31,776 nucleotides of DNA, taken from contig JAUVYQ010000012.1 in NCBI GenBank assembly GCA_030603035.1, positions 1-31,776 on the forward strand. Direction: 5' to 3'. The notes beneath the pieces are model-generated. The model had not been told where the DNA came from, did no database searches, and worked only from the letters and a program-made list of their open reading frames with translations. Source of the stretch: Phycisphaerae bacterium (lineage in GTDB: Bacteria; Planctomycetota; Phycisphaerae; Sedimentisphaerales; SG8-4). The first letter of the stretch is position 1; each line of letters opens with the position of its first letter. The position numbers were made by a program, and so were the translations under genes. Positions 1 through 8,450 of this stretch are shown here, piece after piece.

Positions 1-132
1 AACTGCTTGGTTTTGAGAGATTCAGCCGCAACTAACCCGCCATATCCTGACTCAACTATATCACCCCAAACCATCATAGCTGATGGCTCCTAAAATCTGT
101 CGAAACTGTTACCCAAAATCCACTATTTTTGA

Positions 133-246
133 ACCAGGCCAGAAGTTTCATTAGCTAAAGGCGCTGACTTTAGTGGCGATGCGTGGGTTGACTTTGATGA
201 TTTCGCGAGATTCGCCCAACAATGGCTTAAAAGTGTAGGCCCTTGA
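133..246 (+). pseudogene. remnant of a dockerin-like C-terminal tail
   Basis: An open stretch of 37 codons after an in-frame TGA (130-132), ending at TGA 244-246, reads ...GADFSGDAWVDFDDFARFAQ then QWLKSVGP. The D-x-(S/N)-G-D-x-x-V-D-x-x-D-F pattern followed by an AQQWL helix is the calcium-loop/helix unit that ends many secreted planctomycete proteins. No body of a secreted protein can be read upstream, so this is the surviving 3' end of a decayed gene or of a gene cut by rearrangement. A complete relative is the tail of the gene ending at 25575. Confidence 0.6.
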
Positions 247-251
247 TTTGC

Positions 252-335
252 TTAAGTCAGCATCTTAAGGACCTGAGTTACTCTGGCTCTTGACACTCCC
301 AGATACCGGGCCAATTCAGCTCTGGATTCAATGCC
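252..335 (-). pseudogene. remnant of a helix-turn-helix DNA-binding protein
   Basis: The minus strand reads ESRAELARYLGVSRARVTQV then LKMLT and a stop (252-254). This is a clear helix-turn-helix: AELARYLGVS as the first helix and turn, RARVTQVLKML as the recognition helix. A stop codon lies three codons upstream of the first residue (336-338), so only about 28 codons survive. The motif type is common in small proteins next to site-specific recombinases, but nothing else of such a gene is visible. It lies tail to tail with the dockerin-like remnant, so the left edge is gene debris. Confidence 0.5.
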
Positions 336-521
336 TTATGTACCGATTAGGAATTGCCATTGCAGTGTTCATTGAATACAACCCAACTACAACCAAAAGC
401 CCAAATAGCTCATAAAATCACAAAAATTGTGAAACTATAAGGTTTGTAATATCAAAGACTTAAGAAATTCTCAGAAAAAGTGAACGTTTTGACCATCCTG
501 TATAACATACCGGCTGCTTCG
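336..521. other. AT-rich spacer, no gene seen
   Basis: No open frame longer than about 30 codons, no tRNA and no clear T-tailed hairpin was found here. It separates the debris at the left edge from the end of the LptG-like gene at 522. Confidence 0.4.
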
Positions 522-1619
522 TTATGTTTTCATTGAATCCAATTTGATAAAGGCTATCGGCAGGAAGATAAAGACCGGCAGCCACGCCCACAACTCCGGC
601 ATTATTCTGTCAAAGACAACCTCTGTGGCTAACATTTTGCAGACGAAAGTTGTGGCGAAACATGCGCCTACCATAGCAAAGCTAATCATAACAGCCGACT
701 TCATCGACTTTGGGTCACGGCAAACCAAAATCGGCAGACATACCATGAGCATCACAAAATTGATAATCGGCTCAGTAATGCGAAAATGCTTCTGGCTGTA
801 AAGCTGAGGCAGGTCTTTGATTTTTGTTCCCTGCGCTGCAAGGACAGCCAGCTGTCGCGAGCTTAGCAAAGTTTTGTGTCTGGACTTGCGCCTGACAGGG
901 ATGTCTTTTGGAGTAATGTCACTGGCATAAAAAGCAATCGGCTGCGGTGCTTTAGTCGTATCTTTTTCGGTAAATCGTCCGTTAGTTAAATCCCACCTGC
1001 CGGTTTTAGGATTGTAGACCGCCTCTTCGGCTGATATCCGGCCGGTTACCTCCCAAACGCCTGGCTTGGCCGTCTTGCGGCGTCTTATGATAGTTGGATT
1101 ACGCAGCGTTGATGTCTTTACGTCAAATTCTGGAGAGCAAATCAGTGACCCGTTGGCGTCGGCAATAAACCATACATCATAGGTCTCCTCGCCGCGAATA
1201 GCATCCTGGCCGCGCACAAGCTTATCTGCAAGCGGCGGTATTAAAAGTTCCTGGTCAATTACAAACAGGCCTGTCAGCAGCAGTGCAAGAATTACTATCG
1301 GCGCAATCACCCGCTTCAAACTGACTCCCGAGGCCATCACGGCCACTAATTCATTGGAGCGGACCATTTTCGCCAGTGAGAACGCCGCCGCAACTACGGT
1401 TATCATTCCTGCGAAATCGCGAAAGTAAAGTGTGCTGTGCAGACCGTAAAAGCTCAATATGTTCTTAATGACAGCGACGGTGCCAAGGTTGGCGCGCTCC
1501 GTAAATTCATCGAGATTCACGAACAAATCAATAATTACTCGCAGCCCTATCAGAACGCAAAAGGCGATTGCGTAGCCAATCAGAAAATTCTTTGCGACAT
1601 ATCTGTCTAATATCTTCAT
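522..1619 (-). CDS. lptG: LptF/LptG-family permease (LptG-like)
   Basis: Membrane subunit of the lipopolysaccharide export ABC machine (LptB2FG), which extracts LPS from the inner membrane and passes it to the periplasmic bridge. The 365-residue product has the family layout: two N-terminal membrane segments (about 15-35 and 55-80), a third near 100-120, a periplasmic domain (about 130-270) and three C-terminal membrane segments (about 285-360). The start MKILDRYVAKNFL is the typical family N-terminus. Its ribosome binding site is weak, and the gene begins 32 bp after the stop of the other permease, so the two are probably co-transcribed. Whether it is LptF or LptG is inferred from length and the MKILDRY start. 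The ATPase LptB is not in the window. Confidence 0.85.
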   Translation of the reverse strand: MKILDRYVAKNFLIGYAIAFCVLIGLRVIIDLFVNLDEFTERANLGTVAVIKNILSFYGLHSTLYFRDFAGMITVVAAAFSLAKMVRSNELVAVMASGVSLKRVIAPIVILALLLTGLFVIDQELLIPPLADKLVRGQDAIRGEETYDVWFIADANGSLICSPEFDVKTSTLRNPTIIRRRKTAKPGVWEVTGRISAEEAVYNPKTGRWDLTNGRFTEKDTTKAPQPIAFYASDITPKDIPVRRKSRHKTLLSSRQLAVLAAQGTKIKDLPQLYSQKHFRITEPIINFVMLMVCLPILVCRDPKSMKSAVMISFAMVGACFATTFVCKMLATEVVFDRIMPELWAWLPVFIFLPIAFIKLDSMKT

Positions 1620-1651
1620 ATTTCGTATTTTTTATGAGCTATGAGCAATTT

Positions 1652-3259
1652 TTAATTTTTCAGCAGCTTGCGATATATCACCATAGCTAACAAGGACAAA
1701 AACGCCAGACCTGCCCACATCAGGATTATTCCCGAACCGGCCTGTGCACCGAGGTTTTTAGTAACGTTTTTGCCCATCATTATGCACACTATCAGCACCG
1801 CAGCCGGCACTGAACTTGCGCCGAAGGCGCTGAGCAGATGTCCCCCCCTTAAAATAACACCGAGACCAATGCCAATCATTATCACCGACACACAACCTAT
1901 TCCGAATACCAGTCGGGAATGCAGCTCGGCCTCTATTTCAGCCAATGTATAATCTATCTTTTTCTGAAGCTTATCTTGCAGACCCTTCAGTTTCGGGCTC
2001 GGCCCTTTCCGCAGTGCCGGTAACTCCGAAGCCAATTTTTTAGCGTCCAAACCATCCTCCGTTGCGAATTTATTTGCTACGTCTCCCACGGCTTTGGGTA
2101 TAATCAAGCCGCGAATGATATGACGTTGTGTCAAACCCTCTGAGCCGTCCGAATGCTGCCACGCGGCGTTGTAGACCACCATTGTCAAAGTCGGTGTCAG
2201 TTCATCGCCCTCGATATGCAGCAGTGCCTTTGTGCATCGCAGGGTCTGTAAACGTTGCCTGCTGTCCGCATCGTATTCAACCACCACAACTTCGCCGGAT
2301 AATTCGACTTTTTCTTCGTCCTGCAGAGCGCAATGACTCGCAGTAAATTTGACGAGCTTTTCGCCGCTGTGCAGTTTATAGAAGCTGTTGCTATCGTCGG
2401 CTATCTTGCCGGTAATATCTTCTGCCAATAGCTCCACGGTAAGTTGTGCGTAAGTCTCGCGAGCTAATTTTGCAATCGGCTGAAACAGCATCGGGTCAAC
2501 GTCCCGAATTTCCTTCATTTCATGAAGCTTCTTGAATTTTATATCATCGCCCAGCAGCGAGCCGAACTCGGCTCTGACCGATGACAACCCGAGGGACAAA
2601 GTGCCCTCGGGGTCCATTTGATATGTGTTATATGCTGTTATATATACTTCATTAAAATTCTCATGTGAAATGAAGTTTATCTTGGCTCTCTCAGCAGTAG
2701 TGATCTTTTTTATCTCGTTGTTTTTGACCCTGATGACGACCACACCTGAAAGCGTATCATTTTGCGAGTCGGTCTGGTCGGTGTAAATCAGATACTCGCT
2801 GCCCGGCAGTTTATAATATCCTCTTCGCTGAAGATTGCGGAAAAGTATTTGTTTTGCGTCGTCCATATAAGATTTCTTTGCGCGGTGTACGAAAACCGGC
2901 ATTACGTGGAAACTCAAAATCAGATTTGCGGTCGCTACTATAATGGCCAGTGCCAAGCCTGGGTAAACCAGTGTGCACAGAGATATACCGCTTGCCTTGC
3001 AGGCATCAAGCTCATTATCGCTTGCAAACCGGCCGTAAACCAAGGCCGCTGCAAATAAGGCAGCCATCGGTAATACGAACGTCAGCGTTATCGGCAAAAA
3101 ATAGCCTATAAGATGGAGCACCTGCCGGGGTCCTACGCCGTATTCCTGCACGGGCTGCAAAATCATGCCCAGACTCATCATTAGTGTCAGGGCCACCGCC
3201 GCAAGAACAAAAACTTTGAAAAGCTCCCGAAATATATATCTGTGCAGAGTAAAAACCAT
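1652..3259 (-). CDS. lptF: LptF/LptG-family permease, long form (LptF-like)
   Basis: Second membrane subunit of the LPS exporter. It starts MVFTLHRYIFRELFKVF and has N-terminal membrane segments (about 12-35, 50-80, 95-120). The family motif around RFASDNELDACKASGIS (about 77-93) is the cytoplasmic coupling segment that contacts LptB. C-terminal membrane segments lie at about 445-530. At 535 residues it is some 150 longer than the usual 350-400, and the excess is in the periplasmic part (about 125-430), which contains KTASHCALQDEEKVELSG-type beta-rich sequence. A good ribosome binding site (AGGAAAG, 8 nt upstream) supports the ATG at 3259. It is paired with the LptG-like gene downstream and separated from hisG by a repeat-filled 337-bp gap, so it may have its own promoter. 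Confidence 0.82.
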   Translation of the reverse strand: MVFTLHRYIFRELFKVFVLAAVALTLMMSLGMILQPVQEYGVGPRQVLHLIGYFLPITLTFVLPMAALFAAALVYGRFASDNELDACKASGISLCTLVYPGLALAIIVATANLILSFHVMPVFVHRAKKSYMDDAKQILFRNLQRRGYYKLPGSEYLIYTDQTDSQNDTLSGVVVIRVKNNEIKKITTAERAKINFISHENFNEVYITAYNTYQMDPEGTLSLGLSSVRAEFGSLLGDDIKFKKLHEMKEIRDVDPMLFQPIAKLARETYAQLTVELLAEDITGKIADDSNSFYKLHSGEKLVKFTASHCALQDEEKVELSGEVVVVEYDADSRQRLQTLRCTKALLHIEGDELTPTLTMVVYNAAWQHSDGSEGLTQRHIIRGLIIPKAVGDVANKFATEDGLDAKKLASELPALRKGPSPKLKGLQDKLQKKIDYTLAEIEAELHSRLVFGIGCVSVIMIGIGLGVILRGGHLLSAFGASSVPAAVLIVCIMMGKNVTKNLGAQAGSGIILMWAGLAFLSLLAMVIYRKLLKN

Positions 3260-3596
3260 ATTTTACTTTCCTCGTGTCTGATGCGTATCGTGCGAAACGC
3301 AATACGCAGTACGATATACGCAATACGATATTATTTTGCAACAAAATTCTCCAACCGCTGTCTGTGGGGCCGTTGAAAAGTTACCAGAGTAATGTTTTGA
3401 GATTGCCGCACGATTCTTTGAATCGCTTGCAATGACAAAAAAACGCACTTTGTGTCATTGCGAGGAGCGTAGCGCTGAAAGTCCGCCATAGGTTGGACGA
3501 AGCAATCTCCACTTCGTTTATGCTCCCAAATTGGCTCTATTTAGCAGAACTAATGACATCGCACCAATCCCCCGGCACCGGAACAATAATCAATTA
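3260..3596. repeat. hisG-lptF spacer with two repeat types
   Basis: There is no gene in this 337-bp gap. Positions 3283-3332 hold a run of degenerate CGTATNG/ATACG units, the same family as at 19073-19118, 20261-20302 and 28624-28658. Positions 3399-3509 hold a palindromic element: outer arms GAGATTGC/GCAATCTC (3399-3406 and 3502-3509) and inner arms GCAATGACA/TGTCATTGC (3429-3437 and 3453-3461). The right half has the CATTGCGAGGAGCG...GAAGCAATCTCC wording seen as an intergenic repeat in many bacterial genomes. Confidence 0.6.
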
Positions 3597-4472
3597 TTAG
3601 TGGATGACTTTATTGAGAGGGTAAGTGATTATGCCTGATGCCCCCGCACGCTTCAAAGCCGGAACCAGAGACCGTTCGATTTTATCTTCGATAATCACCT
3701 CTATTGCAACGTAATCGGAGTCGGCCAGACTCGAAATAGTCGGGCTCTTTTCAGCAGGCAGCAATCTCAATACCGACTCCAGGTCGCTTTTTCTTATATT
3801 CATCTTCAACCCAACCCTGCTGCGGGCGTCGATAGCTGCATTAAGCAAAATGGCAATGTTTTCTATTTTTTCCCGTTTGAATTTATCCTGCCAGGCTTGC
3901 TTATTTGCGATAAACCTTGTCGTGGAGCTTATCACGGTATCTATTATCCGCAGATTATTTGCCCGAAGTGACGCGCCGGTCTCGGTAAGTTCCACTATCG
4001 CATCCACCAATCGAGCCTTGACCTCGGTAGCGCCCCAGCTAAATTCGACCTTCACGTTGATATTTTTATCTGCAAAATACTTCTTTGTTACGTTGGCCAG
4101 CTCAGTTGCGATTATACCTCCCTGGAGGTCCTCGGGCTTTGTCACTTTTGATTCATCGGGAACAGCCAGTACCCATCTGGTCGGATTGCTCGAGGTTTTG
4201 CTGTAGGCAAGTTCACAGACCTGCACCACATCGCAGTTATTCTCCATTATCCAGTCATGGCCGGTGATGCCTGCGTCCAGAGCGCCATCTTCAACATATC
4301 TGCTCATCTCCTGGGCTCGCAGCATAACCAGCTCGATTTGCTCGTCATCTATACGCGGTAAATAACTCCTTTCAGAATCCAAAATGTGGAACCCGGCTTT
4401 GCCGAAAAGTTCAATCGTCGCTTTTTGCAGACTGCCTGCGGGAATACCTAATTTTAGTATCTCTTCTGACAT
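3597..4472 (-). CDS. hisG: ATP phosphoribosyltransferase, long form
   Basis: Catalyses the first step of histidine synthesis, joining ATP and PRPP to give phosphoribosyl-ATP, in the cytoplasm. The N-terminus LGIPAGSLQKATIELFGKAG, then DAGITGHDWI (about 61-70), GATEVKARLVDAIVELTETG (about 149-168) and the TTRFIAN segment are family hallmarks. The C-terminal part (about 215-291, ending AGASGIITYPLNKVIH) is the regulatory domain of the long, histidine-inhibited form, so no HisZ partner is needed. Length 291 fits HisG-long. The upstream gene ends 11 bp before the start, and its last codons AAGGAAGGATAG supply the ribosome binding site, which implies translational coupling. No other his genes are nearby. 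Confidence 0.95.
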   Translation of the reverse strand: MSEEILKLGIPAGSLQKATIELFGKAGFHILDSERSYLPRIDDEQIELVMLRAQEMSRYVEDGALDAGITGHDWIMENNCDVVQVCELAYSKTSSNPTRWVLAVPDESKVTKPEDLQGGIIATELANVTKKYFADKNINVKVEFSWGATEVKARLVDAIVELTETGASLRANNLRIIDTVISSTTRFIANKQAWQDKFKREKIENIAILLNAAIDARSRVGLKMNIRKSDLESVLRLLPAEKSPTISSLADSDYVAIEVIIEDKIERSLVPALKRAGASGIITYPLNKVIH

Positions 4473-4483
4473 TTGATAATGTC

Positions 4484-5173
4484 CTATCCTTCCTTTTTAT
4501 CTTTTTGTTTTCTTTTTGTTGTTGCCTTTTTGCTTTTTACTTTCTTTGCCTTTTTCTTTCTCTTGCCCTTACGCGATTCACTCTCGCGTCGCAAAAGAGC
4601 ATAAAACTCGTATGCCTTCTCAGCCGAAATCTGTTTGGTTAAAAAGCCTTCTGTCTCCTGCTCATCGGCGTCGGGGTGAATCAATTCGTTGCTTCTTAAA
4701 TATTCTATCATCCTTTTTGTAAGTGGTATAGCGTGGCCCTGCAGAGACGTAAGCATGCAGTAATTGACCACGAAGTGGCTGACAGCGTCCATTTTCTCAA
4801 GGACTTGTTTGGCCGGACGTTTGCCAATTTTTTTCAACGGCATTAGACTGACCGTGTTGTATGCATCGAATACAGCCCTTAAAGCCCTCGTAAGTGTCGA
4901 AGCTGTATCCCTTGTAACAGTCGTATCCTCACCTAATATTTCTACTATTTCTTCCGCTTGCGAAACACGCAAATCGTTCAAATCAATAAAATAATTAGTA
5001 AATCTCTTAAGCGCGGATTCCGCAGCCGTCTCGCTCATACTTTCGCTGACGATAGCATAAACAAGTGCGTCCGCCGGCTCATCATAGATGACTTTTTTGA
5101 CCTTCGGACATTCACGCTTCAATGAGCAGTACAACTTTTGCACCTTTTTCGAGTACTCTTTGCTATTTTTCAT
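4484..5173 (-). CDS. endonuclease III-like (HhH-GPD fold) protein, probably inactive, with Lys-rich tail
   Basis: 229 residues. The helical part (about 1-195) follows the endonuclease III layout: DALVYAIVSESMSETAAESA near 30-50 corresponds to the first helices, and LMPLKKIGKRPAKQVLEKMD near 110-130 to the helix-hairpin-helix. GHAIPLTKRMIEYL stands where active glycosylases carry the VDTHV segment. The catalytic aspartate of that segment is absent (IPLT), and no Fe-S cysteine cluster is seen. The last 35 residues are almost all Lys/Arg (KGKRKKKAKKVKSKK...), a likely nucleic-acid-binding tail. It lies between rbfA and hisG in one operon. The fold is inferred from the pattern and the function is unknown. 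A role with RNA or ribosomes is as likely as DNA repair given the neighbours. Confidence 0.6.
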   Translation of the reverse strand: MKNSKEYSKKVQKLYCSLKRECPKVKKVIYDEPADALVYAIVSESMSETAAESALKRFTNYFIDLNDLRVSQAEEIVEILGEDTTVTRDTASTLTRALRAVFDAYNTVSLMPLKKIGKRPAKQVLEKMDAVSHFVVNYCMLTSLQGHAIPLTKRMIEYLRSNELIHPDADEQETEGFLTKQISAEKAYEFYALLRRESESRKGKRKKKAKKVKSKKATTKRKQKDKKEG

Positions 5174-5268
5174 AACGGGCCCTGTCGTATCTGCTGGTTA
5201 GTACCGCATCTTGAATCAAACAGCGGATGGTATTTAGTGACTGAATACGAGCGACCGAATACTAAAAA

Positions 5269-5655
5269 TCAGTCTTCTTCCTGGTCAAGCGAATCTTTCT
5301 TTTCCAGCTCACTGACCGCCTGGTCTATCAGTTTCATAGTCTCCAGCGTTTTTTTGAATTTTTCATCCCTGTAGAAACGCAAAACAGGGCAGAATTTGCC
5401 TTGCCATTTACCGGCCAGCAGCGATTGTATTCGGCTCTTTGCGTGCGTTATTGCTGCAAAAGTCTTGTTCTGTGCGGCTTCATCTTTGCCAAAGATGCTG
5501 AGATACACTTCGGCATTGCGCAAATCAGCGGCTATGTCAACTCTCGTAACGCTCACGAATCCCTCAATACGTGGGTCGTTAAGATGGTTGGCAATAGCGT
5601 CACTGACCGCTTCTTTTACCACGCGAGCCACTTTTTCCTGTCTTCTCGTCGCCAT
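5269..5655 (-). CDS. rbfA: ribosome-binding factor A
   Basis: Small KH-like protein that binds the 30S subunit and helps 16S rRNA 5'-end maturation. From the ATG at 5655 the product is 128 residues, starting MATRRQEKVARVVKEAVSDA, with NDPRIEGFVSVTRVDIAADL and AEVYLSIFG in the usual order. The C-terminus is acidic (KKDSLDQEED). The frame is open upstream to an ATG at 5781, but residues before MATRR are repeat-derived and the internal ATG has a ribosome binding site (GAGGG, about 10 nt upstream), so 5655 is preferred. It follows infB, as in the conserved nusA-infB-rbfA order. Confidence 0.93.
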   Translation of the reverse strand: MATRRQEKVARVVKEAVSDAIANHLNDPRIEGFVSVTRVDIAADLRNAEVYLSIFGKDEAAQNKTFAAITHAKSRIQSLLAGKWQGKFCPVLRFYRDEKFKKTLETMKLIDQAVSELEKKDSLDQEED

Positions 5656-5798
5656 AATAATTCGTCCCTCGTGGTTCGTTGCTCGCCCCGTTAGAATTTT
5701 TTCCTTTTCGTGTCGTATTACCTGTTCCCATTGGAAGATTTCTAACGGGGCTCGTGTCTCGTCGTTCGTTATTCGAATCACGAGTCTTGGGTCACGCC
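5656..5798. repeat. repeat-derived spacer between infB and rbfA
   Basis: The 143-bp spacer carries two short runs of TCGTCCCTCGT/GTTCGTTGCTCG wording (5661-5685 and 5751-5782). It also has an inverted repeat, GCCCCGTTAGAA (5685-5696) against TTCTAACGGGGC (5740-5751), with a 43-nt loop. There is no T-run after it, so it is not a convincing terminator. The same TCGT-rich wording recurs at 8397-8450, 11226-11257 and 26004-26036. Confidence 0.55.
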
Positions 5799-8369
5799 TT
5801 AAAGGGTTCTGGCTACTTTAACGATTTCATAGAAGTCAAAAACGTCGTCGACTTTAATATCCTCAAATCTTGCTATCTTAATCCCACACTCCAGACCCGC
5901 TTTGACCTCGCGGACATCATCTTTGAAATGCTTTAGAGACTCTATGCTCAAGTCGTCTCTGATTACAATATTGTCACGTATCAAGCGCACTTTCGCATTC
6001 TTGCTTACGTGCCCGTTACTGACATAGCAGCCGGCCACCGTTCCAACTCTTGAAACCTTAAAGAGAGTTCTTACCACAGTTCTGCCAAGTGTTTCCTGCC
6101 GCTCTTCCGGCTCGAGCATACCGACCATAGATTTTTGCAAATCTTCGGTTATACGGTAGATTATATTGTACAGCCTTATCTCAATCCCTTTGGCTTCTGC
6201 TTCTTTTAATGCGCGGTCTTCACTGACAACGTTAAAGCCGATGATAATGGCGTTCGAGGCCTCGGCCAGCACAACATCGCCTTCTGTAATTCCGCCCGGC
6301 GATGCGTGCAAAATGTTAATCTTCACTTCGTCGGTGCTAAGCTCAGATAGATATTTCGTCAAAACATCCACTGAACCCTGCACATCCGCACGGATGATAA
6401 CATTTAATTCTGCCGTCTTGCCGGCCTCTATTTGGCTGAATAAATTATCCAGAGTAACCTGCGTTCGTTGCGCCAGCGAATTTTCCCTTGAGAGCATCTG
6501 GTTTTCCTCAGCGGCGGCCTTGGCCTTGTTGATGTCATCCAGACAGTAAAATCTGTCACCTGCCTGGGGAACATCGCTCAGCCCCGTTATTTCCACCGGC
6601 ATAGAGCTCGTAGCTGTCTTTATGTTTTTCCCGTAGCTGTTCTTCAAGGTCTTCACTCTGCCAAAAGCACCACCGGCCAGCACCACATCGCCCTTGTTTA
6701 GTTGGCCTTCCTTGATTAACAATGTCGCCACCGGTCCCCGCTTGGCCGATATATTCGCCTCAACCACCCGTCCTGTCGCAGGGAGCTTGTCATCAGTTTT
6801 CAGTTCAAGCAATTCGGCTATATAATCGAGATGTTCAAGCAAATCGTCTATGCCTTCGCCGGTAACCGCACTGGTTTTCACAACTTCGGTCTTTCCGCCC
6901 CATTCAGCCGGCGTCAGCTCCTGCTCAGATAACTGCGAGTAAACACGATTTATATCGCACCCGGGCAAATCTATTTTATTCAACGCTACAATTACCGGCA
7001 CATCCGCTGCTTTGGCGTGGGCTATTGCCTCGATGGTTTGAGGCATCACTCCATCGTCGGCGGCAATCACCAGAACCACAACATCCGTTATATTGGCGCC
7101 TCTGGCCCGCATAGCCGTAAATGCTTCGTGGCCCGGAGTATCGAGAAATGTTACCTTCTTATGGTCCCAGGTAACCTGATACGCGCCGATATGCTGCGTG
7201 ATGCCGCCTGCCTCACCGGCCGCTACCTGAGTTGACCGAATCTTATCCAGCAAGCTCGTCTTGCCGTGGTCAACGTGCCCCAGCATTGTAGCCACCACCG
7301 AACGCTTCTTCAGAATCTTTTTCTGGCGCTGCTCGAATTCAGCCTGTATCTGCTCTTCCAGCCTGCTTTTACGTTCTACGACCAGCTCAGTGCCGAATTC
7401 CAGAGCAACCAGCTCCGCAACGTCGTTGCTTATAACTTGATTGGCCGTGGCCATTACATCCTGTTGCATCAATTTGCGGATAATATCCACTGATTTAATT
7501 GCCAGAGTTGCAGATAAATCCTTTACTGTAATCGGCTCGTTCACAAGGGCTTTTTTCGGCCTGACGGCCACAGCAACTTCCCGCTCGGACTTCGTAGCAA
7601 TTTTCCGCATCGGCCGTAATCGCAGGCCTTCACCGCCGGCCGCATCAAGCCGCGCCCGCCTTTCTTCAATATCCCTTTGTCGCCATTTACTAATGAATTT
7701 TGGCTTCTTTGCAGTTTCCGCATCTCGCTCCTCTCTCCGACGTCCATGCGTTCTCTCCTTGTGTCGCATTGGTAATCGTTTCTTCTCCTTACTCAAGGGA
7801 GTTAATACTTCCTGCTTCTGTTCGCTATACATCAACGGCTCGGTAACAGGCGCATTGTACTTGGCTCTCGGCCTCGGCCTTGGTCGTCGTGACGGCTCCG
7901 GTGCTTCGATTCGAACAACCTCTGGGCCGCTCAGTCGGGCCGGCTCGGGCTTTTCCAGAATCGGCCCCGCAGGCAATATCGGCTCCGGTGCTTGCTCTTC
8001 TGGTTCTTCGCTTATCCGTTCTTCTGGGGGGCTTGGCTCTTCTGCAATTACCGCAGCTGCCTCCGCGGCTGCCTCGGCCTGTTTAGCTTTCTTTGCTTTT
8101 GTTTTCTTTACTTTTGCTTTCTTTACCGCCCGTTTCCGCTTTACCTTTTTTCTAATGCGTACTTTCTTTAAATCTACCTTCTCGGCCGTCTCAATCGTTG
8201 TGATATTCTCCCCCTTGCTGAACCATTCGCGAATAGTTGCCGCCAGACCAGCCGATATCACCGACATATGGTTCTTGACGTCCAGACCCTCATCCTGACA
8301 CTTTTTCACAATGGCAGTGCTTTTTACGCCAAGCTCTCTGGCCAAAATATAAACTCTTGTAGCAGCCAT
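5799..8369 (-). CDS. infB: translation initiation factor IF-2
   Basis: GTPase that places initiator tRNA on the 30S subunit and promotes subunit joining. The 856-residue product has an N-terminal IF2-N module (about 4-50, [20 protein letters not shown]). A low-complexity Lys/Ala/Glu linker follows (about 70-125), then a basic Pro/Arg-rich stretch, a second IF2-N-like segment (about 280-330) and the G domain. Its GTPase motifs are GHVDHGKTS (G1, about 363-371), [10 protein letters not shown] (G2), DTPGHEAF (G3), NKID (G4) and TSA (G5). Beta-barrel domains II-IV follow to the C-terminus. It begins 27 bp after the stop of nusA. Length and motif order are ordinary for a complete bacterial IF-2. 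Confidence 0.97.
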   Translation of the reverse strand: MAATRVYILARELGVKSTAIVKKCQDEGLDVKNHMSVISAGLAATIREWFSKGENITTIETAEKVDLKKVRIRKKVKRKRAVKKAKVKKTKAKKAKQAEAAAEAAAVIAEEPSPPEERISEEPEEQAPEPILPAGPILEKPEPARLSGPEVVRIEAPEPSRRPRPRPRAKYNAPVTEPLMYSEQKQEVLTPLSKEKKRLPMRHKERTHGRRREERDAETAKKPKFISKWRQRDIEERRARLDAAGGEGLRLRPMRKIATKSEREVAVAVRPKKALVNEPITVKDLSATLAIKSVDIIRKLMQQDVMATANQVISNDVAELVALEFGTELVVERKSRLEEQIQAEFEQRQKKILKKRSVVATMLGHVDHGKTSLLDKIRSTQVAAGEAGGITQHIGAYQVTWDHKKVTFLDTPGHEAFTAMRARGANITDVVVLVIAADDGVMPQTIEAIAHAKAADVPVIVALNKIDLPGCDINRVYSQLSEQELTPAEWGGKTEVVKTSAVTGEGIDDLLEHLDYIAELLELKTDDKLPATGRVVEANISAKRGPVATLLIKEGQLNKGDVVLAGGAFGRVKTLKNSYGKNIKTATSSMPVEITGLSDVPQAGDRFYCLDDINKAKAAAEENQMLSRENSLAQRTQVTLDNLFSQIEAGKTAELNVIIRADVQGSVDVLTKYLSELSTDEVKINILHASPGGITEGDVVLAEASNAIIIGFNVVSEDRALKEAEAKGIEIRLYNIIYRITEDLQKSMVGMLEPEERQETLGRTVVRTLFKVSRVGTVAGCYVSNGHVSKNAKVRLIRDNIVIRDDLSIESLKHFKDDVREVKAGLECGIKIARFEDIKVDDVFDFYEIVKVARTL

Positions 8370-8396
8370 AAAATTGATTATTGATTATTGAATCTA

Positions 8397-8450
8397 TCAT
8401 CCGTCGTCCGTCGTTTGTCGTCCGTCATCTGTCGTCTGTCGTCCGTCGTC
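8397..8450. repeat. TCGTCCGTC-type repeat overlapping the nusA 3' end
   Basis: A run of near-identical 7-mers and 8-mers (ATCCGTCGTCCGTCGTTTGT...) on the plus strand covers the nusA stop codon and its final 17 codons. Similar wording lies at 5661-5685, 5751-5782, 11226-11257 and 26004-26036. Confidence 0.7.

Noticed and set aside
5685..5751. Terminator between infB and rbfA
   Set aside because: The 12-bp inverted repeat has a 43-nt loop and no T-run on either strand.
7441..8298. 285-codon plus-strand ORF
   Set aside because: Antisense shadow of the infB linker region, whose biased codons avoid stops on the other strand.
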